NCBI GenBank assembly: GCA_023213315.1
Contig: JAKCPI010016402.1
Span: 1 to 64,000, forward strand
DNA from: Euborellia annulipes
Taxonomy: Eukaryota; Arthropoda; Insecta; Dermaptera; Anisolabididae
Direction: 5' to 3'
Length of the DNA: 64,000 nucleotides
Numbering within the stretch: the first letter of the stretch is position 1; each line of letters opens with the position of its first letter. Under the pieces are notes generated by a model. That model was given only the letters and a program-made list of their open reading frames with translations. It made no database searches and was not told the origin of the DNA. Below are positions 11,540 to 22,869 of the stretch, piece after piece. The position numbers and the translations under genes are program-made.

Positions 11540-12316
11540 AGGTAAAATGATATTCACGGAAGGGAAAAACAATTTTTTTTCGCAAAACGGAAAAAATTTG
11601 GTTGACACCCCTGCACTAGTAGCACCCTTCCTTTTTTTTCCCTCTAGCAAAACGAAATTTTTTCAAAAATTTTTTCTCCCTTCCGTGAATATCATTTAAC
11701 CTTTTTTACCTAAAACTTATTTTTCCCAAGCCAATAAGCACAGCATCTCGCATCCACCTATTATACTAATGAAATTGAAATTTCATTGACTAAAGAAAGA
11801 TCTTAAAAACTGAACGCCTGGTAGGGCTGCAGACTCACAAGAGAGGTAAAAGGCGATTTAACAAATAATAACTAGGAAGAGCCTTGTTTGAAAAGGATGG
11901 AATTTTTTCAATCAATCAAATAGACAAATGTTCATTAGCCAGTCAATATCCGCCGCAAAAGCGTGGAGGCCCTGGTTCGACTCCAGGGGGTGCAATCTTA
12001 AGCACAAACATATCTCGCAAACTTGCTATCTTAAACGATATATTGACTGGCTATTTGAGCATTGATTGAAAAATTCCATTCTTTTCAAACAAGGCTTTAC
12101 CTAGTTAATATTTATTTTTCCCGTCTATTTATTTATTTTTTTTTATCTTAATATCTCGCGGCACCCCTTAGCCATTCTCGCGGCAACCTTAGGGTGCCGG
12201 GGTACACAGGTTGGGAACCATTGATATAGAGAGAAAGTATTGGATTCATGTCAAAAATTCGATGTCGATATTTTGATGGATCTTCACGTTTTGAGGTCCC
12301 TTGATTCCCAAAAAAA

Positions 12317-13660
12317 AATCTGGTGTGACTGTCGCACAGCACACAACTTTCTCTTACCTTCGGTAATCGAAAGTTGTGTACTGTGCTTGTCACACCAGAT
12401 TTTTTGTGTCGACATGTATTTAGTTCCCGGCAGTAGGGAATATTTGAATTCAGATGTAAAATTTATAAGTATGGGAAAATATTTATATTTTGTTACCATG
12501 GCAACCATTTCTCCTATCTTTCCTATGAAGCACAAGAGTAAAGTGTGCTTCAAACAATTTTGAGGGCAAAACGAGAATATACATTTGAAAGAGTATCTAA
12601 AAAATAATTGATTTTTGAATTTTAATCAAAATCGTTAGAGCGAATTTTGAGAAAATCGAAAAAAACTGAAAAAGTACATCAGGTAAATACTAGTACTCTT
12701 TGGCCGATTTTGATTAAAAGCTTATTTTCACGCTCCCGGGGGGTGTATAACTTAAATATAAAATTTCAACCTCCTAGCTCAATTCCTTCATGCTTAAAAT
12801 TGAACACACACCCACCCACTCACACACCCACAGACAGACCATGTCGCGAAAACCACTTTTTTTGGATTCAGGGGACCTCAAAACGTGAAGATCCATCAAA
12901 ATCTCGACATCGAATTTTTGACATGAATCCAATACTTTCTCTCTATATATATATTACATATATACATAGGTAAGAGAAAGTAAAAAAATCTGGTGTGACT
13001 GGCGCACAGCACACAACTTTCTCTTACCTTCGGTAATCGAAAGTTGTGTTCTGTGCTTGTCACACCAGATTTTTTGTGTCGACATGTATTTAGTTCCCGG
13101 CAGTAGGGAATATTTGAATTCAGATGTAAAATTTATAAGTATGGGAAATTATTTATATTTAGTTACCATGGCAACCATTTCTCCTATCTTTCCTATGAAG
13201 CACAAGAGTAAAGTGTGCTTCAAACAATTTTGAGGTTAAAACGAGAATATACATTTGAAAGAGCATCTAAAAAATAATTGATTTTTGAATTTTAATCAAA
13301 ATCGTTAGAGCGAATTTTGAGAAAATCGAAAAAAACTGAAAAAGTACATCAGTAAAGTACTAGTACTCTTTGGCCGATTTTGATTAAAAGCTTATTTTTC
13401 CGGTCCCGGGGGGGTGTTTAACTTAAATATAAAATTTCAGCCTCATAGCTCAATTCCTTCATGCTTAAAATTGAACACACACAGACACACAGACACACAC
13501 ACACACACACACACAGACAGACCATGTCGCGAAAACCACTTTTTTGGATTCAGGGGACCTCAAAACGTGAAGATCCATCAAAATCTCGACATCGAATTTT
13601 TGACATGAATCCAATACTTTCTCTCTATATATTACATATAAATGTAAGAGAAAGTAAAAA
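12317..13660 (+). mobile_element. Head-to-tail dimer of the 670-bp hairpin-ended family
   Basis: Two units start at TCTGGTGTGACT (12319 and 12989) with an exact 670-bp step. Each begins with a large hairpin (TCTGGTGTGAC… through ACTTTCTCTTACC to …GTCACACCAGA), passes a microsatellite-prone CA/CAGACAGACC zone, and ends with a second hairpin, TACTTTCTCT…AGAGAAAGTA. The units are near-identical, so the dimer is recent. No ORF of note; class unknown. Confidence 0.75.
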
Positions 13661-13669
13661 TATTTTTTT

Positions 13670-16560
13670 CTTTTTGTCAAGAACACTTCCTGTGCCAAAA
13701 ATATTCCTGATTAAAGCAACTTAATATGGATGCAAATATTATATTATTTTTTTATTGCGAAATTTTTTATTACAAAAGAACTGTAATGTTTTCCTTAAAG
13801 GAATAAAACAAAATAAAAAAAATATTTAATTAGAATAATTTTACAATACAAATTCCTGAAGCAATCGACAAAATTTTATTTCAAAATGCCATTAGCAAAT
13901 ATAGAGAGAGGGATGTCTGTACAAGCTTCCCACCCTCCATTCCGGGGTTAGTAATCGAAAATATCATGTTAGTTTTGTTTATTTATTTATATTTATTTAT
14001 TTTTTTTATATCGCTCCTTAAAGGAGTTTCTTTCCTCCCTCGGGATCTGATCTTCTGATGCTTCTTCAATGTTCAAGACAAATAATAAAATATTGAAAGA
14101 ACATCTTAAGATATTATAATAAAATGGAAACTTACTAGGGGTGCTTTTTTTATATTAATTTTATTACTACCAACACTTCTTTAAACCCCCTCTTGGAAAA
14201 ATAAATAAATAAAATGAACAAAGGGGGTCAAGGGGGCCGCCGAGTCTTGCTGGGCATGCATATTAATGCCACCCCTCCAAAAAAAAAAAATTATTTTAAA
14301 ATTTTTCTTTTTACAAATTAAGACTTTCAAGTGGCTGGACCTTCTCAGAGGGAAAATTTTAATGAAAATATTTTTTTAATTTTTTTGATAGGTACATTTA
14401 GAGCTGTAGAAATCTATTGATAATAATTTAATTTTTAACCCCGAGGAATTAGTGTGTGGAACGTCTCCATTAAAAAAGCAAACCTGTGGGGACCCCCGGC
14501 AGGAACGAAGTTCCCCATGCCTTTTCTTCAACTCAGAATATAGTGTGTGATTTAGTGTAATTTAATATGAATATTATTTAAATAGGGGAAAGCCGTCTAC
14601 CCAGGGATCTGCGCCCGCAGGAACATCTTGCTCGCCTTCGGCCTACGGTAGATAGAAGGAAATAAAGAGAAGGAGAAGATGGGCGTGGCCTCGCCATGGC
14701 TTCGGCTAATCTCGCCTTCCTCCGCCGTCGCTCGGAAGATGCATTTTTGTTACGTTACATTTTCTCCCAATTCACTCTGCGTAAGCCGAAAAATCTGGTG
14801 TGACAAGCAGTAGAACAGGACAGCACAGCCCACCAGATTTTCTCCTCCATAGACAAAAATATTTTTAAAATACCGTATATCCCTGAACCCCAAGGGGTCA
14901 GAGCCTCTCAAAGAGAAATTTTCATTAAATTTTGTTTTTATAAATATTTGGGGGGCCTATGCCGGCTCGGGGCCTGGGGCGGACCGCCCCCTCCGCCCCC
15001 CCTCCCTCGGTACACCACTGTGCATGCCAATTGTGCAGCTCTTCGCTTGTTTAGATAATAATAAGCTTAATATAAAATTTAAAAAATTAAGATTTTAACT
15101 AATTTTATGAAACTTTTGGGCTAATTGCAGAACCGGAAGATCGGATTTCAAAAAAATTTTTTTTGTTTTTCTTGTATTTACCAATCGCAACTTTTTCGCA
15201 CTACTTCTTGACCCCTTTGTACTCTTTGCTTCTCCAACATTCCTGCCCTTGGTTTATCTATTTCTCTAGTTGATTCATCTAGGTTATTTCTCCACAATTT
15301 TCGAATCTCGAACTATTTTTCCTTTATAAGAAACTCCAGTTCTTATTATTTCAAGCAAGATTTTTGCAAGACTTAACCCTTAAAGAGGATAGAATCTCGA
15401 AATTTCGAAAGTTAAATAAACTTCTACTAACCTTCAACTTGGAAGATAATTTATGATTGATTTTCTTTTTTTTTTTGCATTAATTCTAATCCTTTTTTAA
15501 AGGTTAAGAGATTCTTTTTTCATTCTTCATAAAACAGACTCGCAACTTTATTCCTAATGTAAATAAGAACTTTTATATGAAAGTTCTTATAATTTTATTT
15601 AAAAAAAAAATTAGGTTTTTTTTTTAAATCTTTATATAATACTAGTAGGCCTATTTAAAAAAAATTTTATTTATGAAAAAAAAAAAAAGAATAATTTTCT
15701 TCTCATAATTAAGTAAAGGCGTAGGCGAGCCCGAGCCAGTTGAGAGGGAGGTCCAGGGGGCGAACACCCTCCTGTCGAGACGCGGCTGGTTGTTAACTGC
15801 AAATTCGCTGATTTTTGTCTTTCTTTATCGACATTTCACACGCTAGTTTTTCAAGGCCTCTTTAATAAATTCCCTCCGTTCTTGGTGGCTTTTTATGAAA
15901 TAGGAATCAAAAATATAAATAAAATAATTCAAAGTTGGAAAAAGATTTATTCTTTTTGTTTTTGTTTTGTTGTTTTTTTTTTTTTTTAAATTGCGAATTA
16001 AAATTTTATTTTTCAATTTTAAGTAAACAAAATTGAAATAGAAGTACAATCAGCTTTTTTTTTTTTCTTTTTCTATCAAGATAATATAATAACAATAATC
16101 TAGGCGAAAAAAAAAATGTTTATTTTTATGTTTTGACATAATTTAAAAATAAATAAATATAAACAAATTAAGTGAGAGATCTCGAAGAAATGATTAACAA
16201 AAAAATCATAGAATATTATTAAGCTTTTATTAATATTCTTTTTTTTTTTTCTTCCATTTATTTTTATTCTTTTCAAAAAATGTGCTTTGCACTCAAAAAT
16301 ACACTGGATTAATTTAAAAAAGAAAAAATATGTTAATCTCAAAAAGTTTACTTTTTTTTTTTTTTTTAAATTTAATTCACTATATAATTTTATATACTGC
16401 GCTAAAACAAAAATCTCGTTTTGTTTTTTTTGGTTCTCTAAAGAATTATGTATAAATAGGAGGAACGCAAAAAAAAAATAATACAATTCAAAGACAACGT
16501 AATTTCGGTTATGATTAGAGACCATTCTCAGCAAAATTGGTTTGAACGTTTAAAAAAAAA
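13670..16560. other. Intergenic, mostly AT-rich, decayed repeats
   Basis: Holds short GC-rich pieces (14580-14740, 14950-15010, 15715-15790 with GTCCAGGGGGCG), a 670-family hairpin at 14790 and long A/T homopolymers at 15590-16480. Open frames here are poly-Lys/Phe artefacts. No gene seen. Confidence 0.4.
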
Positions 16561-16873
16561 AGAGTCTCTGGTTATGAATCAAACTGACGTCTCGGTCATC
16601 ATCATCAGGATATTTAGCTCTGAAGATGGTTTCAATTATCAATAAGAAAAATAATTTTTTAAAAGCTTAGAAGCTAATATTTATTAAGTAAAAGTACAAG
16701 TAGATTCATGTTTGCGATGTAACGCGTGTAGCTCTGGCAAAAAGATTAAATCCCATTTGGTATTTCAGTTAGCGTTAACTTGTCAAAGTTTTCTTAAAAA
16801 ATATGTAAAGTGGCTTTTGTATTTTAACAATAGCCAGGAAATTAGAATATCAAGAATATTGGAGACTTTATAT

Positions 16874-16912
16874 GGACTGAGGATGGATTTAATTAATATC
16901 AAAACTGTCTCC
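16874..16912 (+). ncRNA. Hammerhead-like motif, degenerate
   Basis: GGA, CTGAGGA, T, GGAT…ATC, AAAAC, TGTC, TCC. CTGAGGA and stem I GGA/TCC are intact; G12 is A and one T is inserted before GTC. A minus-strand copy of the same subfamily is at 54381-54430. Confidence 0.5.
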
Positions 16913-17026
16913 AATTTCATTTCCTGCTTTATTTAAAAAAAAAAAACAATTTTTTTTTCAAATGAGGATGTGACAGAAGGGCAGCAGCCAAGGTGAAAAA
17001 TAAAATAAAATTTTGTTGTTTTTTTT

Positions 17027-17066
17027 GTCGATGTTTCGAGCGCCCGTCGCGCTCTTCCTCGGGACC
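17027..17066 (-). ncRNA. Hammerhead-like motif, U4 to C
   Basis: Minus strand: GGTC, CCGAGGA, A, GAGCGC/GCGCTC, GAAAC, ATC, GAC. Stem II is a perfect GC helix. Left arm of the foldback around 16940-17350. Confidence 0.62.
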
Positions 17067-17259
17067 TGAGGTCACAAAAACATTTATTAGAGATATCTTT
17101 TTTTTTTTTTTCTTTATAATAATTTTTTAACAGAAGTAAAATGAAAAATCATTTTAACCTTTATATAAAATTATATTAATAATGTCATATAATTCTGTTA
17201 AAAAATTATTATAAAGAAAAAAAAAAAGATATCTGTAATAAATGTTTTTGTGACCTCAG

Positions 17260-17298
17260 ATCCCGAGGAAGAGGGCGACGGGCGCTCGAAACGTCGAC
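17260..17298 (+). ncRNA. Hammerhead-like motif, U4 to C
   Basis: ATC, CCGAGGA, A, GAG…CTC stem II, GAAAC, GTC, GAC. Inverted partner of 17027; the cleavage triplet GTC is intact here. Confidence 0.62.
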
Positions 17299-17660
17299 AG
17301 AATAAATTGATTTTTTATTTTCCTTGGCTGACTCCTTTCCAGACAACTTTATTTAATTTTTAATTCTTAATCATCCCCCTGAGGACGGCGCCAATCGAAA
17401 ATGGAAAATTGTACACAATTGACTAATAAAACTAAAAACTTCCTGATTAATTGAAGTTATTTTTTATGAATCATCATCTAGAATCAAAAAATATTTTTTG
17501 AGAATAGCTTGGACATGTTAACTCAAACTGAAATACCTAGTTAGAAATAATTTAAATCTCTCAGTAGAGCAAATCGTTTAAAGTTGATGAAGAAGATGAC
17601 ACAGTGTCTGATATTAAGTTAATAATTAAAAAAAAAAAAATCTTTATTTTCATATGTAAA

Positions 17661-17846
17661 CAGGATGCTTATAGATTTCGCTTATATTTTCGTAAATAAA
17701 ATCACAATTTTCTTTTTTTGTTTCAGCTTTTTTGGCCAACCATTACCTAATTGCGCGGGGTTTCGGTTGGCCAAAAAAGATGAATCAAAAAGAAAATTGT
17801 GATTTTATTTACGAAAATATAAGCGAAATCTATAAGCATCCTGTTT
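17661..17846. repeat. Near-perfect long palindrome
   Basis: Arms of about 80 bp starting ACAGGATGCTTATAG and ending with its complement, with a short GC-rich loop near 17745-17765. It contains GTTTC/GGTTGGCC, but no hammerhead core. It would form a long hairpin in RNA or DNA. Confidence 0.8.
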
Positions 17847-18587
17847 TTCCTTTATCCATGATCTAAACACGCACGGGCAAGAATTCTCAAATATAAAAAA
17901 TCTTTATATCTGTCTCTTGTTGTGTTGAAACAACATTTGTGATGTTTATATACATTATATAAAAATTGTAACAATATAACCATCTGCCACGTAAAAAGAT
18001 CACAAATCTATTATGATGATGGCAAACATCCAGAAAAAAAAAAGTAATTTTATTTCATTTCTTCCATCAACTCTATTTTTAATAAGTTTGTTGCTTTTTT
18101 CTAAACATTAATATCTTGAGAATGGTTCCAATCCATCACCGAATCGTCTCTTGCTGTTATTGATTTATTTAAGAATTAAATCCAAATTTATTTATTTTAT
18201 ATAAAAGATTTTGCAGAATGGACCTCACGTTTTTTTTTTCGAAATCAATAATCACTCAAGAAAATTCACTTTTATTTTTAACCGGGACTTTTTTTTCTTT
18301 GGTCTATTTTTATTTATATTAGAGAGAATAAAAGGAAAAATTTTGTATGAAAAAATGGCACTGTTCTGCAGAGTTTTTAAAATAAATAAGTTTGAAACAG
18401 TTTTTTTTTTTTTTTATAAATAATATAAATGTGATTTTCTCGCATTTATTTTTCTTTTGAAATAAGTATCCAAAGTTTTTTTTCCATGTTCACTCATCAT
18501 CATAACAAAACAAAAATAATGTACAAATTATTTGATGCTAAATTGATTTTTTTTGTTTTTTTTGTTTTTTTTTAAATACAATTATAT

Positions 18588-18821
18588 CTATCTTGAGTTC
18601 ATTTGAGATGGTTTCTTTTCGGCAAAGAAATTTTTCATAACATAAACTTGACTTATTGTAATTATAAGGATAGCGACAGTTTCCATGATGGACCACCACA
18701 TGACGCGTTCGTTCAAATCCTCTGCGCGCTTTCTGCTCTGCGCCTCCCGTAGTCTATGATGCGTTTGGAAATCGATGATACTGTTGAGACGTTTATGAAT
18801 TTCTTGCGATGATGATTCCAT
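18588..18821 (-). CDS. TMED7: TMED7-like exon 3 (coiled coil, transmembrane helix, tail, stop)
   Basis: 77 codons plus a TAG stop. The acceptor is a pyrimidine tract followed by AG at 18823-18822; the exon begins with ATG GAA TCA, but this Met is internal. It encodes the membrane-proximal helix with [14 protein letters not shown], a transmembrane segment from about [14 protein letters not shown], and a cytosolic tail [10 protein letters not shown] with Phe-Phe and Lys-Lys sorting signals. A minus-strand AATAAA lies about 130 bp downstream and may be the poly(A) signal. Confidence 0.93.
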   Translation of the reverse strand: MESSSQEIHKRLNSIIDFQTHHRLREAQSRKRAEDLNERVMWWSIMETVAILIITISQVYVMKNFFAEKKPSQMNSR

Positions 18822-21800
18822 CTAAAAAAGAAAAAAGGTCAAATATATGAAGAAAATGACACAACCAGAATCAAGTAGGGCCCTCGGGCTTGGCGTAGCG
18901 GGTAGCGCGCCTGCCTTGTATACTGGGTTCGGATCCCAGGCAGACCGATGATTTTATTTAAGCCATTTGGATACAAAATGACTTAAATAAGTATGCCTGG
19001 ACCTTCAATAGGTTATCGTATAATCTCGTATATACTGTGTGGATGTGTGTGTGAGTGTTTAAAAAAAAAGTATCAAGTAATCAATTTTCATCTAGTAGAG
19101 AAAGATTAACACTGGCCGACAAAAATGAAAAAAATTTTAGTAACACAAAGCTGAATAGCATAATTTAGTAGAATGAACCAATCTAAAAGTTTTTTTTTGT
19201 TACATTGAACAAACCCCCATGTAAACGAAAACAGCTAATATTTGTTGAAAAAATGATTTTTTTCCCCTGTATATAGAGTATGTTATAAACATAGTTTATA
19301 ATAAGTTCACATCTAAGAAAATAATAAACATCAAAAAAATTTATTTGAAGGACTCTAATGCCAGGGGTCACAATTTCTCTCTTCTTTTGTGGTTTGAATT
19401 ATTATTATTAGGGAAATTTTTAATTATAAACCAAATTTTGTATTTAATATTTATTTAAAATATAAATAATGTACAACGTTTCGACTGCTTATTCTGCAGC
19501 CGTTATCAAGTACTGTGTGTGCACTGTGAGCAGTTCACTTGAATCGGAGCACAGTACTTGAGAACGGCTCAGAATAAGCAGTCGAAACTTTGTAACCACA
19601 GTATTTATATTTTTAATAAATAGTTAATAACAAAATGTGGTCTATAATTAAAAAATTTCCCTAATAATAATAACAAAAAAACCTTAGGTGCTACAAATTT
19701 TTATGGGCATTTAGATGGGTCCATTCTACTAAAATATGCTATTCAGCATCGTGTCGGCGAGTGTAATATTGTGTTATTCCACGCTATAAAACACACAACT
19801 TTTTTTCAGTTGTGTTCTGTGCTTGTACACCAGAAGAAAGAAAACAGAATAAATTGAATTAAAAAGTCAGTAATTTCTTTAAATAAAACGCATTTTCTTA
19901 AAAAATTATGGTTTTATATTTCAGAGCATTTTTGGACATCTGGCAGACAAGTTTCCAGTTGTTTCGACACAATGAACTGCCGTCTTCAGAACTCCAAAGA
20001 ATACATTAAATTAATTATTAATTAATTAATATCATATATCATTAATTTAACGTATTCTTTGAAGTTAAATTGGTTCTGAAGACGGCCGTTCATTGTGTCG
20101 AAACAACTGGAAACTTGTCTGCCAGATGTCCAAAAATGCTCTGAAATATAAAACCATAATTATTTAAAAAAATACGTTCTATTTATATTCTCAATTACCA
20201 TCTTGAAATGAACAAGGAAGAAACTACTGACTTTTTAATTTAATTTTACCGTATTTATAGGCCTACTGGTCTACACTAAAAACTTTTGAAAATAGATTAC
20301 ATTAAAATACAAATCGAAATTAGAAGTAGTTAATATGCTTTTCAATTAATATTTACTTAGAATTTCACCGTCACAAAATAAAATATTGCCATTTCACGTT
20401 TAAACAAAAGTGAAAAGAACTTGGATTGTAAGAGACCTATCAGGCCTGGGGTCCCCCCGTTATTTCTATTGAATTGGCTATCAATCATTTGAAATAAATA
20501 GGGAAGGGGTCTAAATGCCGAAAAAAGGGCTTAAAACAAATAGTGACCAATCAGACAAGATCCTTGTTTAAATAAATGGGAATGGAACCAGGGCTGTATT
20601 TCGAAATAAAGTGAAGAAGTATTCCAGACATTAATAATATTTCCCGTACGAATTTAAGAACACATATATTGTATATAACAAATGTATCAGGCGGCCCTGA
20701 ATGGAACGTCACCAGTTGCAATCGGGAACTTGGAATTTAACGATTTTCATTTTAAATTAAATACTTGAATATTATGTAATAAAATAATTGGAATTAAATA
20801 GGCAGTGGCCTTCAAGATCATGTGATATTTGGCCGATATTTCCTGATAGAATATATAAATTTAAGTATAATTAAATGGATATAGAGAGGGCCTTTAATTT
20901 TTGATAGCTGCAAAAGGTTTCGGTGCATTTATTATGTATTATCTACAATGCACCGAAACGTTTCCAGCAGCATTCAGAGCATTTTTGCTTGCCTCCATAG
21001 ATCCTTCACCTCAGGGGGGGGGGTCAAGCTCGGTTTGTTTACATTTATTCATTCCAAGGGAGTGACGTCTCTTTTTGTAAAAGATCTTTCGGAACAAACC
21101 ATTTATAAATATTTATATACGGTATATTATTAATAAAGCAGAATAAATACCAGGGTCTAAATTAGTTTAGTCAGAAACTATAAAATTTGCAAACAAAATA
21201 AAATGAATGTGAACTAGGTTATAAACAGTCAACAAAGCTTCATGACGTGGACCAATCAAAAACTGTGACCTGAAAATTGTTTGTTTACTAGTTTCTGGCC
21301 AACCTGTGTATTTTAAAGACCTTGCTTCACCTCTCCTTTTTTTTCGTTCATTTGTGATTGGAGCTAGTAAATGCTAGTTCTTTTTCATATGTAACAATAG
21401 TATATGTAACAATAATTAGTCAATCGAGAAAGAAATAGAATATAAATAAAAAAAAAAAAAAGGGGGGATGGTTGAAGTTGATTTAACTAATGTTTATTTC
21501 GTAGACGCAAAAAATATACATACATACAGAGCCGTCAAAGTGGGGGGGGGGGGGGTGCAGCACATGAGGGCCCCCGATCATGGGTGCCACTTCAAAGCCC
21601 TATTTCCTTATAAATTTTAATGAATTTATAGGTAAACTCCAATTTTATTGCATAAACAATTTATAGCTGAGATGTTATATTCCAATATATATATATATAT
21701 ATATATATATCCAATTTTATTGTGGTATATTGTAAAATACATCATTATTGTAATCTGTGATTCCTTTTTCCATTTATGTGACATTTTAGCGAAACAAGAG

Positions 21801-22863
21801 TATTTGTTTGTCATAAAAATGCTTTGAATAAATATATATATATATCTTAAATGACGCCTACGCAATAAAAGTAATCTATATGCCAAATTTCAGCTTTATA
21901 AGCTGGGCGTTGACATCAGTTAGTAAGTAAGTAAGTCAGTCAGTCACAACTCTCTTTATATATATAGAGATATATATATAGACCTACTGTATATGAAAAT
22001 TATAATGTCGTCTTTTAATTTTGATCAAGAATAAAAATAATAATAATAATTATTATAATTCGATATCTGGTTCAATTTTTATTTGCGTCAATACCTACAT
22101 CGAATATAAAGTTGATCTGTCAACTCAAACACAAAGAATCAAGATTTAAAATTGAAATAAAGCTCAAGACTTGATTTATATGTAAAATGATTCAAATTAT
22201 ATCAAAACAAACTCAATTGAATGGTATGAGTTTCCATAAATAACATCTAGTCTTGATTTTTTTAAATTACATTGAAAGTACTGACGTTCCATATGAAAAA
22301 GAATTAACGACCATTTATATAAAAAAAAAGACGAAAAAATAATAAACTTATAAAAAGTAATTATTATAATTAAATAAAAAAAAAAGGAAAGACCTGAGTC
22401 AATGCTGTGACATGTTCGCCAATTCCTGGGAGGGGTTGTTCGTCTCCAACTTGGAAATCCATATATACAAGTTTATGGGAGAATGTAGAAAATTCATTGC
22501 TAAAACAAGCTGTATAAACGCCGGGCACTTGGGCCAAAAATGTATGACTATCAAATTGAGTTTTGATTTGTCTATAAATCACATTTCGATGAGGATCTTC
22601 AAGTGTCACGTCAACATCGTATTGACCTCCTGTCACCACCTGGTCAAAATTAAAGCGATTATTTATTGATAATTGAAGATTTATGAGAAATTATCATCAA
22701 ATGGTACCTGAAATTCTAGAGATGATGAAACATTTTTATCAATATATTGATAGAAACATTCCTTGGCGTTGTCAGGCAACTCAAAGGTTAGCTCAACTTG
22801 CGACGAAAAATAGATGCACGATAATAGCGATAAGAGTAGAGACCATGAGAACCAAAATTCCAT
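18588..22863 (-). CDS. TMED7: p24-family cargo receptor TMED7/TMED3-like (three exons, complete)
   Basis: A complete p24 (emp24/gp25L/GOLD) protein of 211 residues, read from three exons (22863-22708, 22639-22394, 18821-18588) whose junctions are all phase 0 with GT/AG borders. Known role of the family: type I membrane proteins that cycle between ER and Golgi and help load cargo and form COPI/COPII vesicles. Seen: an N-terminal hydrophobic signal peptide (about residues 1-22), a GOLD domain starting at [17 protein letters not shown], the conserved [14 protein letters not shown] segment, a membrane-proximal coiled coil with the [14 protein letters not shown] block, one C-terminal transmembrane helix, and a short tail with FF followed by KK, the usual COP-binding signals. 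Two cysteines (C37 and one in the ACFSNEF segment) are placed as in the family for the GOLD disulphide. Intron 1 is 68 bp; intron 2 is about 3.6 kb of nested repeats. TMED7 is favoured over TMED3 by resemblance only; the symbol is a best guess. Confidence 0.93.
18881..19069 (+). mobile_element. tRNA-derived SINE (family A)
   Basis: CCTCGGGCTTGGCGTAGCG head, box B GGTTCGGATCCC, then the ATGCCTGGACC tail and a GTGTGAGTGTTTAAAAA end. In TMED intron 2. Confidence 0.75.
19109..19767. mobile_element. TIR element with nested palindrome
   Basis: Outer inverted ends CACTGGCCGACA (19109) and TGTCGGCGAGTG (19755-19767), with matching subterminal sequence. Nested inside is a palindrome at about 19395-19680 with CAGTCGAAAC-type sequence resembling the hammerhead foldbacks but without CTGANGA. 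No coding capacity seen. It lies in TMED intron 2. Confidence 0.6.
19895..20195. mobile_element. Foldback element with degenerate hammerhead-like arms
   Basis: Arms of about 120 bp; the right arm contains CTGAAGA, CGGC…GTC and GAAAC in hammerhead order, but then AACTGG instead of GTC. It is related in layout to the other foldbacks. It is located in TMED intron 2. Confidence 0.6.
20200..22390. other. TMED intron 2, proximal part
   Basis: AT-rich, with (TA)n near 21690 and 21960, a G12 run at 21541 with a GGGCCCCCGATCATGGG piece (decayed hAT-like MITE), and no coding signal. Confidence 0.4.
20470..20550 (+). repeat. Dispersed repeat (GGGGTCTAAATG…GCCGAAAAAGACC)
   Basis: ATTGGCTATCAATC, GAAATAAATAGGG, GGGTCTAAATGCC, GCCGAAAAAAGGGCTTAAA. 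Related copies: 10165-10240, 31840-31905 (-), 35463-35545, 52895-52935 and 55530-55610. Probably the tail of a SINE family. Confidence 0.5.
22394..22639 (-). CDS. TMED7: TMED7-like exon 2 (core of GOLD domain)
   Basis: 82 codons from [11 protein letters not shown] to HVTALTQ, bounded by AG at 22641-22640 and GT at 22393-22392. It carries the conserved [13 protein letters not shown] motif and the DFQVG strand of p24 proteins. Both splice phases are 0. Confidence 0.93.
22708..22863 (-). CDS. TMED7: TMED7-like exon 1 (signal peptide and start of GOLD domain)
   Basis: 52 codons starting at the ATG whose complement lies at 22861-22863. The chosen start puts a leucine-rich hydrophobic stretch immediately at the N terminus, as needed for a signal peptide, and is followed by the mature p24 start. 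The exon ends in ...EFQ, with donor GT at 22707-22706. Read-through past the donor meets a stop within eight codons. Confidence 0.92.
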
Positions 22864-22869
22864 TTTAGG

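Larger units (their letters stand above)
16938..17348. mobile_element. Hammerhead-bearing foldback element
   Basis: Arms of about 190 bp around a loop near 17160. The outer parts read GCAGCCAAGG… and …CCTTGGCTG. Opposed hammerheads lie at 17027 and 17260. A possible short duplication, CTTTATTTAA, occurs near both ends. Confidence 0.65.

Noticed and set aside
11181..11585. 134-codon open frame on the minus strand
   Set aside because: It lies across a hAT-like MITE with internal tandem units and poly-C; the repeated FF/KIF pattern reflects the repeat, not a protein.
12317..13660. Helitron assignment for the 670-bp family
   Set aside because: It starts with TC and has a 3' hairpin, but there is no CTRR end and no clear A/T insertion rule, so the class is left open.
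12240..13724. Several overlapping open frames of 60-110 codons on both strands
   Set aside because: All lie in the tandem 670-bp repeat units and recur with each copy in all frames; shadows of repeat sequence.
16100..16534. 144-codon open frame
   Set aside because: Made of poly-A/poly-T homopolymers read as Lys, Phe, Ile and Asn; no domain or start context.
19470..19600. Hammerhead in the 19395-19680 palindrome
   Set aside because: It has CAGTCGAAAC and GTTTCGACTG but no CTGANGA core at the right place; not counted.
22681..22868. Plus-strand open frame over TMED exon 1
   Set aside because: Antisense shadow of the p24 exon on the minus strand.
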